This document shows, piece after piece, positions 20,590 through 29,497 of a DNA stretch of 64,000 nucleotides. The notes beneath the pieces are model-generated. The model did no database searches and had not been told where the DNA came from. It worked only from the letters and a program-made list of their open reading frames with translations. This DNA comes from Phyllostachys edulis (lineage: Eukaryota; Streptophyta; Magnoliopsida; Poales; Poaceae). Where the stretch lies: assembly GCA_036346405.1 (NCBI GenBank), contig CM070548.1, forward strand, positions 93,528,588 to 93,592,587, given 5' to 3'. A program made the position numbers and the translations under genes. The first letter of the stretch is position 1, and the number at the start of each line of letters is the position of its first letter.

Positions 20590-20758
20590 ATAGCTATAGC
20601 CTTTTGGCTTTTGTTGGTGATTCTGTTTCTCGATATGTTGGCTATACATCGATTCGATCCAGCGATGTGACTAGATTTGACGAATGCAAGTTAATTATTG
20701 TCTTGATCAACTTGAATGTTTGCAGCCAACGGCCACAATATCGCCGATGGAAGATCTA

Positions 20759-21080
20759 AGAGCATCTACGATAGTTATTTTCTTAGCTTGTTACTAAGAG
20801 GAAAGAAAATACTCATTCTAATAAAAAGAAACAAGGCTTCTAATAGATTGTTTCTTAAGCTTATATCTAAGACTTTAATTACTACTTTAATTGCTACCCA
20901 CAAAATAAGTTTTTAGGTAACAAGCAAGTCTCTAATAGCTATTTTATTGTTTTTTTTTGTCTTGGTATCAACAACTTATTTGTTTCTTTATCTAAAAACA
21001 AACACACCTTCTCTTCTTACTATCTCTCCTCTACATCATCTAAATACTGATGTATTAATATGAGCTATTGTAGATGCTCT
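20759..21080. mobile_element. MITE with GAGCATCTAC ends (copy C)
   Basis: Terminal inverted repeats AGAGCATCTACGATAG and CTATTGTAGATGCTCT, AT-rich interior, about 320 bp. It is orthologous to 1552-1904 and lies in the promoter-distal part of the duplicated block. Confidence 0.7.
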
Positions 21081-21250
21081 ATGGGTTCTACTTGCTGTTA
21101 GGACTTGGGAGCACGAACATCAATGATAGACTTTGATTTGAACAGAAAACTCTGACTGGGATTGCTACGTACAAACGTATAGTGACTTCCGTCAGATTGC
21201 TGATCTCATTGATAAAAATGCTAGAAGATCGTGTTTGTAGCTTTGTATCT

Positions 21251-21390
21251 GCAGCTTTCCTTCTAACGACTGTAGAATTAGAATCCGCGTAAGTGTATAG
21301 GAAGTTATAGGAACAACCCCGCAGCTTTCCTTCTAACGACCGTAGAATTAGAATCCGCGTAAGTGTATAGGAAGTTATAGGAACAACCCC
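21251..21390 (+). repeat. 70-bp tandem duplication in the gene C promoter
   Basis: Two units of 70 bp, each starting GCAGCTTTCCTTCTAACGAC (21251-21320 and 21321-21390). Block A has a single unit. It lies about 90-220 bp upstream of the TATA box, so it could alter spacing of upstream sites. Confidence 0.85.
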
Positions 21391-21428
21391 GCAGCTCGAT
21401 CGTGTTGCGAGTTGAACGCCCGCGCTGT

Positions 21429-21445
21429 CCAGTCACGCACGTAAT
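21429..21445 (+). promoter_or_regulatory. shared 17-bp upstream element, gene C
   Basis: CCAGTCACGCACGTAAT, identical to the element upstream of A, B and D, 32 bp before the TATA box, as in A. Confidence 0.55.
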
Positions 21446-21476
21446 GCTCACGGAATTTTCGCCAAGCTTCCGTTCC

Positions 21477-21484
21477 TATATATA
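21477..21484 (+). promoter_or_regulatory. TATA box, gene C
   Basis: TATATATA in the same CCTATATATACTCACGCAGA context as gene A, about 130 bp before the start codon. Confidence 0.6.
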
Positions 21485-21615
21485 CTCACGCAGATGATCG
21501 CTTGATATTGTATCGTGCAGAAAGCTCGTATAGGTAGCTAGCTTAGCTACAGCAGGTTGAAGAAGCTAGCTAGAAACAGAAGTACGTAGAAAGAAGACTA
21601 CTGCTAGTTCTATAT

Positions 21616-21846
21616 ATGGCCATGACGAGGAAGGTTGTTTTGCCACTGATGATGGCAGTGCTTATGTTGTTGGCCGTGTCAGGCTCGGCGCGGCGGCTAG
21701 TAGGCGGCGAACGGGCCGGCGAGGCAACCTCCGGCGAACATCATATCATACAGTTTCTCCAGCACCGATGTCTGCAGCAACTGGACGGGCCACATCCACA
21801 TCCATCGCCGTACACCAATAACCCAAACACCCCGCCAGGTCACTGA
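21616..21846 (+). CDS. putative secreted signalling-peptide precursor C
   Basis: The predicted 76-residue protein is the close paralog of A. The N-terminal signal peptide (first 25 residues) is identical to that of A. The middle differs at scattered positions (E for W, HH for HR, QHRC for HNLY). The tail reads YTNNPNTPPGH, against SNSPNIGSPPGH in A, so it lost two residues and changed SPNIG to NPNT. The start ATG is the first after the TATA box, and MAM is conserved. Single exon; candidate AATAAA at 22034-22039. If the C-terminus is the mature peptide, C has diverged just where function would lie, through either specialisation or decay. It gains a cysteine in the middle. The function is unknown. 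Confidence 0.65.
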   Translation: MAMTRKVVLPLMMAVLMLLAVSGSARRLVGGERAGEATSGEHHIIQFLQHRCLQQLDGPHPHPSPYTNNPNTPPGH

Positions 21847-22033
21847 ATATAAGGTAGACAACATACCAATTACCAAGTACCAGAGCTATATATATCACCC
21901 AGTTACCCATATATCGACAGATCAATTGACGTACAATTGTGATATTAATTAATTTATCCTTGTGATTCGCTACAATAACTGTTGATGATATACCCTAGAG
22001 ACATTGTATCGCGTCTAATTTTATGAATTATAG

Positions 22034-22039
22034 AATAAA
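22034..22039 (+). terminator. candidate polyadenylation signal, gene C
   Basis: AATAAA in the context ATAGAATAAATG, about 190 bp after the stop and conserved with gene A. Confidence 0.4.
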
Positions 22040-22165
22040 TGTTATTATGTTCCTTGGATGGATTAGCATTTATAAATATTAACAAGTATGTTACTTGTTG
22101 GTAGAGCTATCTAAGTTACATGATGTCATTCTAAATATATCATTGGTCGGATGTCACTGGTCGGG

Positions 22166-22404
22166 ACATTAGTACATGACCACCACATGAAGTTATCCGT
22201 CGCTAGATCGAGAAAGTATTGAACATTCTATGGATGACATATATCTCACTTGGAGAATACGCAAGCAGGTTATTTAGTCTGACCAGAGACAAACCGGTCG
22301 TATGAGATACGAACTGATCATGAGCTGGTTGTATATGATTACTAACTGGTTGACAAACTGATCATAAGTTGTTACAAACCAGTCAGTCATGACTTAATAC
22401 AAAT
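22166..22404. other. spacer between duplicate C and the partial duplicate
   Basis: AT-rich DNA with several dispersed AACTGGT/ACCAGT words. No gene or terminal repeats were recognised. Confidence 0.4.
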
Positions 22405-25400
22405 TGGTTCTACTTGTTGGGAGCACGAACATCATGGGTTCTTAACTCCTTTCTAATGGAGTACTGAATGATAGACTTTGATTCGAACTGAAAACTCTTG
22501 TAACAGCCCCAAAACAAGGACTGCTAGAATCCTTACAACTGTCCAGGATGTATAGTTGTAAAGTCATGGTTTCACAAGCAAGCAAACGTTTACAACAAAA
22601 GCCAGACTTTTATTATAACAGATAGGGCTTAACAGCCAGTTTGAAAGCGGAAGCGGGCATCCAAGCCCGAAAGCAATATAATACACTTGCAAAAGAAAGC
22701 CAGAACCACAAGCAGCTTGGGCGTAAAAGAGACCCTAGTACCAGTAGTCGTCGTAGTCTACTGGTTTTTCTTGTTCGTAAGGAACACCTGGATCTTCCCA
22801 AAATTCTTCTGTTGATGTTTAAGCAAGAATAAGTACTACTACCATACTCAACAAATTGCATAGGAAATGCTATTTAATTATATGCTGAGGATATCAAAGG
22901 AATGGTACAGTTTTACCAATACAGGTATATGTGGAATACAAAAGTTGAATTTAAAAGCTTTATACTAAATAAAGACAGTAAAAGCAAGAATAAATATAGC
23001 CACGGGGTTACAACAACTGAATTTACCAATTAACATCTGTAAAATCTACTTATGCTTTGTATGTTGAATCACCCATGAACACGGCTTCATTAACCGGAAG
23101 CACGGTGTATTGAATAACATTGATTACACTCGCAGAGTTGCCCAACTTTACCCATCGATATCACAAACTCACATTGACACGCATCATGTTTGCGCATAAC
23201 CGGAGTTAGGATAACAAAGCCTTTTCACTTTGCTTATCCTTTTTAGCCTCTACCGGTAGGTCTAAATCCATCTGACCCTCTGGAGACCACCGCCAATAGT
23301 GGACTTTGTACCCGATGTCGACAAAGCCCATCCGAATGCGAGAACCAAATGAGTGTCCTTAGAGGCCCACCTGTCTCGCCTTTGAAATTGCAGATATTTA
23401 ATTGGAAGAGCGAGGTACTAAGCTAGGGAGTAATGACCACGCATGTGGTTGAGCGGTTTACTGTGTCTGTTACTTAGCACAAGGTTCTTGTTCTTACTTG
23501 TCATCCAGTGAGGCGATGGCCCAACTTTCGGTTGTCCACCTCTAGATCTCATTGATGACTCATTTTACCAAGTATATTGGGTTGTCCAACATTTTGGTCT
23601 CAACCTTCAACTCACACCCAAAACCTATTGGCCTAAAGCCAACCTTCCTTAACAGTATTTAGAACAGAGTTTTGCATGACTTTGCGGAATATTTGCTGTT
23701 ATTTTATGTGGACTAAATTGTCAAGGTGAATATGGCCTACAAGAATAGATGGTTTGATATGTGGGTGAAGGGTTTTTATCTATTCAACATGGCATTCCAA
23801 AATATTATTTCTTTGATGAAATAATTGGCTAAAATATTTTAATGAAGATAATTGTATGAATTATATGGCATGTAGGTTCAATATGTTCAAGGAATGCAAC
23901 TTGCCTCCTTGCTCAAAGTCCTCGAACTGTCTCCGCCACGCCTGTGTGTCTGTCTGCGAAGTCCTGAGCTAGCTCGTCGGCGTCGAAACCTAGCGCAAGA
24001 CACAAAAACCAATAAAACACTTGGCTCAACAAGGAATGAGTCCAGAAAAAGAATCCAACTACAACAAAAATATAAAAAGAAAAAAGAAATCAACTTAAAG
24101 AGGTAAAGGTTTTAATAGGAGTTGGATATGGCTGAACGGAGTTAGGAATGGGCTTTATGAGCTCAAGACGGTCAGAATGGATATATAATCTCAATTTAGG
24201 GTTTTCGATGAATAGTGACCATTTTACTGTTCATACCTATTAATTAGACATAAACAATAATTAATCACTAATCTAGGTTTAGGAACAGAAATTATAGTTT
24301 AATGTGCATTTTTTGGATTTTGGAACAAGAATAAATTTTCTTGTCTTTGTGAACGATGTTGTTATGGCTTTTAAACAAGATCTTGGGCTAAGCAAGATTT
24401 TTAAACGAAGATGAGCCAAAGACGGGTCAGCATTTCAACCGACCAAAACGGCCCACGGCCCACTCGGTATGACCAAAAGGCCAGGGGGGGGGGGTGGTGA
24501 AACCATAGCGCCACTATAGCGCTGGCGGCCTTAGTGGTGACGCGCCTAAATGAGGCTTGGCTGTGGCAGCAGTGTGGCGACGGCGACCATGAAGGAAGTG
24601 AGGGAGGGCGGCGAGGAAGGCTCCGCCTGTAGGTCTTCTTCACTTGGGTTTTATGGATTTTGCATGAGTTTGGCTTCGGGTTTTCTAGGGTTTCGGGTTT
24701 TCTAGGGTTTCGGGTTTTGGGGGTGGCGGTGGCGAGTGTGAGTGGCGGCGGCGCAGATCCGGCGGATCTGAGGCGGGAGGGGGTGGGGGAGGGGCTCGGG
24801 AGGGTTGGGGTGGCACCGGGTGGGAGGGATTTGAAAGGGGAGGGTTTTGGTCTTACGGGGAGGGGAACCGAGGTGGCTGAGGGCTTCTTGCCGGCGTCGG
24901 GGACGAAGGTGGGGAGGGAGAGAGGTTGGTGCGGGTGATGGAGGCCGAGCGGGGCGGCTTTTATAGCCCCCGCGAGGCGGCGTGAGCAGGGTGTGGCCTG
25001 GGCGGCGACCGCAGAGGGGGGGCGCGACGTGGTTGGGTGAGGAAGGTTGGGCGGTGCCGGACAGAGGGACGGCGGTACGGGAGGGGCATGGGTTGCGTCG
25101 CAGTGGCGGCGGCCCTCTCACTGGAGCAATCCGGGAGGTGGCGCCGCAAACGCCGGGCGTGAGGGTTTTGTGGTGGGCGGCTTAGGCGTGCACCGCATTG
25201 AAGGCGAGAGGGAGGTGGCACGGGCGAGGTGGCGGCGCACTGTCGTGGCTTGGCACGGAGCGGCGGCCAGAGGCGGTGGCGGCCTCGCTCCCCCATGGCG
25301 ACGCGCGGTCGAGTGCCAGGGTGGAGGTGGCTTCGAGCTGGGGCGTGATCAGGAGGGGAATGCGGGGAGGGGGAAAGGAAAGCGGGTTTAGGGTTGGGAT

Positions 25401-25634
25401 TTTGAACTTTGATGAATTTTGCCGAATTTGATGATTTGGATTTGAAATTGAAATTTAAACTCGAATTCAAACTAATTTGAAATACTTTTGAAATTTTCAG
25501 GTGTTTCAACTCTGACGGGATAGCTACGTACAAACGTTTAGTGACTTCCGTCAGATTGCTGATCTCATTGATAAAAATGCAAAAAGAGATACATCTACCC
25601 CGCTACGAGTAACACCTAACCAAAAACATTTGGT
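22405..25634 (+). repeat. third partial copy of the A/C promoter block, split by an LTR
   Basis: 22405-22498 (from TTCTACTTGTTGGGAGCACG) and 25509-25634 (CTCTGACGGGATAGCTACG to CCAAAAACATTT) together match about 1908-2160 of block A. The two parts are separated by the element at 22499-25508. No peptide coding region follows, so this copy is promoter-distal debris. It keeps the start of the 540-bp segment missing in C. Confidence 0.75.
22499..25508 (-). mobile_element. solo LTR, about 3 kb, TSD ACTCT
   Basis: On the plus strand it runs from TGTAACAGCCCC to GGTGTTTCA (TG..CA) and is flanked by direct ACTCT at 22494-22498 and 25509-25513. A TATAAAAG box reads on the minus strand at 24965-24958, and a GC-rich tract (about 24480-25380) surrounds it, so the LTR probably points left. 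There is no internal gag or pol, no PBS or PPT, and no second LTR. It is therefore most simply a solo LTR left by LTR-LTR recombination. A very long non-coding element is the alternative. Confidence 0.7.
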
Positions 25635-26840
25635 TATTGGAGCTTGACTCGAGCGAGCTAGAGAGTTTCTAATTAACTTGATCCCGAACAAAGGCTAATT
25701 AAACTATCAGCAATGGTCGAGTGCTCGAGTGGCTGACGGCACCAGAGAAACTAGCTGCATTCACTTAGTACAGTGGCAGCCCAAGCGAGCACGCGACCCA
25801 TAGCTATTAATTAGCTTTCAACAAAAAATCAAGTATAGGGTAGATATATTATATGTATATATACACATACATGATCTAAATACCAACATTTGCACCCCTC
25901 TAATGTTTTCATCCTACATTCATTTAGTATAGTGGTAGCTCACGCGAGTACACGACCCATTATAGATACATATAACATGGGTGATGAATACTTGAATGAT
26001 TTTTTGGTTACATTTATTGAATGCGAGTTTTTTTCTATAAGTTAGTGACGATGATGTAATCAACTGTTTTCAAAGCATTACTAAAGAAGGCCGTGTGAAG
26101 TTGTAAATATTTGTGACTTCAGTTGTAGTCTAAACAATATATGTAATTTGTTATATTAATTTGAACAACTGAATTTTCCTATCATTTACTTTGAGCTTTC
26201 ATGTTCGCACTTCTATCGGTGGAATCCTAAATCCGCCACTGGTCGGTTGGGTATTTGTCACCGTGATTCGCTAGAGTGACCATTTAATAAATCAATACTT
26301 GGTGTTATCTTTATTTATTAATGGCATCTAATTCACGGTCATTTCAAGCCCTCCTCACAAACACACTATGTGTGACACGTGTCAGCCCTACCGATGGCCT
26401 CTTCTTCCCCGGGCTCGCCCGTGTCGTCCGAGAAGGCGTCAAGCGTATAGTGTTGCGCACCCATTTGCCACGCCTCTTCAAACTGTGGTGTGAAAACTTT
26501 CAAATAAAACATTAAAAACTTTCGATTCGAAACTTCTAAGTGGTTCAAAAAACTTTTGGTTCAAAAAATTTCAAATGTTTACGAAAGCATTAAATTCAAA
26601 AACTAAGATACACACATGGTAGCGATATTCAGCGCGTGAGCGCTAAATAGCTATTCTCCGCGTGGGCCGCGCTGTGCGTGGCGCGCCAGCCCACGCTCCC
26701 CCACGCTAAGCGAGGTGTGCCAGCTCGCGCACTTCCCGCGTTGGATCGGCGGTAAAATACAAGCGCACGCGTTGCAATCGGCGGTAAAAGTCCAAGTATC
26801 GTCCAATCGGCGATAAACCCACGCAGACGCATATTCTTGT
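25635..26840. other. spacer with one exon-like fragment
   Basis: Mostly AT-rich spacer. On the minus strand at about 26490 to 26366, a CACACCACAG acceptor-like sequence is followed by an acidic frame containing GAQHYTLDAFSDDTGEPGEE and a stop. It could be a captured last exon of an unknown gene. 26640-26830 is GC-richer and repeats the word ATCGGCGGTAAAA. Confidence 0.35.
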
Positions 26841-27775
26841 TTTGTACGTGAATGTCTTTCTCTTGTTGTAGCAAAAACTTTTGATCGGAAACTTCGATTC
26901 ACGAACGGTTTTCACTGGTAGCTTGGTGACGACGATTGTAACAAAATGATATAAGTCTTGCAAATAAAAGCATCTCTGTGTGTTTACTAAAAATATTTAC
27001 CGTATCGCTAAAAAAGATTTAGTACGGCCTTCATGTGACTATACTGTCATTTTAGCCAACTAGTACAGACAAGTAGACAACTAATTAGGAAATAATTAGT
27101 TCTTTCTTTTGTACATGAATGTTTCTTTTTTTTTTTGTTTTCGCAATAGCTTTTGATTAGAAGCTCTGATTCACAAACGGTTTTTCCCGGTAGCTTGGTA
27201 ACGACGAGGGTAACAGAATGATATAAGTCTCACAAATAAAAACATCTCTGTGTGTTTACTAAAAAATATTTATTACGTCGTTAAAAAAGATTTATTACCA
27301 CCTCCACATGACTTTACTGCTTTGTTACAAAAATATTTAATGGATTCCACTTGTAGTTTACTGCTTTGTTACAAAAAATATTTACTTCAACCTCCACATG
27401 ACTTTACTGCTCTGTTATAAACAGATTTACTGTAACCTTCACATGACTTTTTTGCCATTTTAGTCAACTAGTAGAGACAAATAGACAACCAACTAGCAAA
27501 CAATCAGTTCTTTGTTTTGTACATGAATATTTTTTTCTTGTTTTTGCAATAACATTTGATTGGAAGCTCCGATTCATGAACGGTTTTCACTGGTAGCTTG
27601 GTAACGACGAGGGTAACAGAATGATATAAACCTTCAAATAAAAACCTCTGTATGCGTTTACTAAAAAAAATTACAGCATCGCTAAAAGATATTTACTGTA
27701 ACCTCCACATAACTTTATTTCTCTGTTACAGAAAAAATTACTGGACTCCACTTGTAGTTTACTGGCACATCCAAT
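26841..27775 (+). repeat. three-unit tandem repeat of 260-410 bp
   Basis: Units begin at about 26841, 27108 and 27516, each with TTTGTACRTGAATRT. They share GATTCACGAACGGTTTTCAC, CTTGGTAACGACGAGGGTAA and GTAGACAACTAATTAG-type words. The middle unit is longer, because a segment with CCTCCACATGACTTTACTGC is repeated inside it. No coding capacity. Confidence 0.75.
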
Positions 27776-27989
27776 CATGCGCGTATGAAACAATCATAAA
27801 AAAATATAAACATGATGATACATGTGACAGTAAAATTGCTCTTACAATTATTTTCAACCTCGTCATAGCGTGCACTGGACGTGTGATATCACACGTGGGG
27901 ATCATTCGTTAGTTGACCAAAATAGCATGTTCGGCGCTCTGTAAGAGCAGCTCGGTCGACACGCATAGCGCAAATTAGTGTGTGTGTAT
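27776..27989. other. spacer before the Tat-type solo LTR
   Basis: AT-rich, ending in a short GT run (27979-27989). No gene was seen. Confidence 0.4.
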
Positions 27990-28699
27990 TGACGAGAATT
28001 AAAACCTCTATGTATTATTTTAATACATAATAAAAGACCATACGTCTTCATGGTCGTAACCCCTAAGGCTAACGACCCCACTGGTCGTAAGGATTCCAGA
28101 GGTTACATAAGGGTACCCTGGTCGGACAAGGTCCTGTACCTAGCCTCCAACCAGGTAACTGCTCGGAAGCACTATGAACTGGTGTTTATAACTAATCCCG
28201 AATATATTCTTACCGTGCGATGAATATGGCATGTGTTGTATACTTTATACCACACGGTTATATGGTTCTAAAGATACTGACAACAACTACCATACGATTT
28301 GATGTCTCTCGGGCACTGAACCGTCGCGCAGTTAAGCACATTGTTAACTGCGCGCTAAGCCCCGACCAGTCGCAACGCTTCACCAGGGACGCCTTCTCCA
28401 GAAGTAACTGCCACCCCTTCGGAAGTTATTTAAGGGCGAAGCACAGAAGACCAAAGGGCAGAGAGAGAGAGCGGATCGGAACATCAACACAAGTTCCACA
28501 GATCAAGAGGCAAACTGAGACAAGTAAGATAGCAATCTTCACATTCAGTGTAATTAGGATTATATAGTCCCCAGTCGGGTCGTGAGTACCCCCTTGTAAA
28601 TCCAGTTCATATCAATAAAGAGCGGCCCCATTCTCTCTCAGAAATTATCGCATTATTTTTCTCTTTCATTTCATAAGATCGACGATTCAATCGTCGACA
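27990..28699 (+). mobile_element. solo LTR of the Tat-type Ty3/gypsy family
   Basis: A 710-bp sequence from TGACGAGAATTAAAACC to TCGTCGACA. It matches the 5' LTR of the Tat-type element at 52960-53650 along its whole length. Flanks are TGTAT on the left and TATAT on the right, a 4/5 match to an expected 5-bp TSD. No internal sequence adjoins it, so it is a solo LTR. Confidence 0.85.
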
Positions 28700-28710
28700 T
28701 ATATACACAC

Positions 28711-28986
28711 ACCGTGTATTCTTATTTTAATTTTCATTTATTTTTTGAGTGGAGTGTCTCGTGTACTTGTGTGCGTGTGATCTCCAACTCCGAGCATCAT
28801 GGACTCATGGTCGGAACTCAGAGATCAGAACATCCCAAGGTGATATGCACCGTGCATTCTTATTTTAATTTTTCATTTATTTTTTGAGTGGAGTGTGGCG
28901 TGTACTTGTGTGCGTGTGATCTCCAACTCCGAGCATCATGGAGTCTTGGTCAGAACTCAAGGTCGGAACATCCCAAGGTGTTATGC
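28711..28986 (+). repeat. 138-bp tandem duplication
   Basis: Two units (28711-28848 and 28849-28986), each beginning ACCGTGTATT or ACCGTGCATT and containing GAGTGGAGTGT and CTCCAACTCCGAGCATCATG. The second unit runs into the B/D duplication block. Block B has one copy of the CTCCAACTCC segment, so the duplication is private to D. Confidence 0.85.
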
Positions 28987-29497
28987 ACCGTGTATCCCAA
29001 GGTAACCTGCTGGGATATAGACACGATGTTCACGGCAAAGATGAAGCGACCGAAAGCTACATTTGAAGAACAGTCGTACTTTTGTTAATTAGTCAGTGCT
29101 TGCGAGTTCGTGAGAATGCGTCGACCGACTTCTCCCCGTAAACATGCATGAAGTTGGCAGAGCTGCAAACCGCGTAGATGGATTGCAAGTTTGAAGTACT
29201 TGTCAAACTAATCGACCAGTCACGCACGTAATTAAAAGAGAATTTTTTTGGTACCTTCTAATGGTAGTATATGGTGATAGTATAAATCAAATTTGATCAT
29301 TGATTTGTTAAGGGTATAATAGATTTTTCTTTGTATTTACAATTTTTTCGTGAAGCTATTATAGATTTTTCAACTAGGGTTGAAAACATTACTCTTGTAC
29401 CACATAATCTCTACATAGGTAATCACAATTCTACCTTTATTGGGATTATACTACTCATACTACAGGTGTAGTATAACTAAATTCTAACTAATCTGAA
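28893..29497 (+). repeat. duplication block D, promoter-distal part
   Basis: Matches 13315-13442 plus 13862-14363 of block B, without the 419-bp MITE. It stops at TAATCTGAA (29497), where an LTR begins. The rest of block D reappears at 38529-38619. Confidence 0.85.
29216..29232 (+). promoter_or_regulatory. shared 17-bp upstream element, locus D
   Basis: CCAGTCACGCACGTAAT, identical to the three other loci, but now stranded about 9.3 kb from the remaining coding stub of D. Confidence 0.5.

Larger units (their letters stand above)
20590..22165 (+). repeat. segmental duplication block, copy C (holds peptide gene C)
   Basis: Same orientation and content as 1382-3527, including the old MITE, the promoter, the peptide gene and 3' DNA ending near TGGTCGGATGTCACTGGTCGG. 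It lacks the A segment 2112-2655 and has a private 70-bp tandem duplication in the promoter. Confidence 0.85.

Noticed and set aside
24660..25533. Several GC-rich overlapping frames on both strands
   Set aside because: All fall in the promoter-like GC block of the 22499-25508 solo LTR; multiple frames open at once, which is typical of composition rather than coding.
28220..28567. 115-codon frame in the Tat solo LTR
   Set aside because: It lies wholly within an LTR whose second copy (52960-53650) does not keep the frame open.
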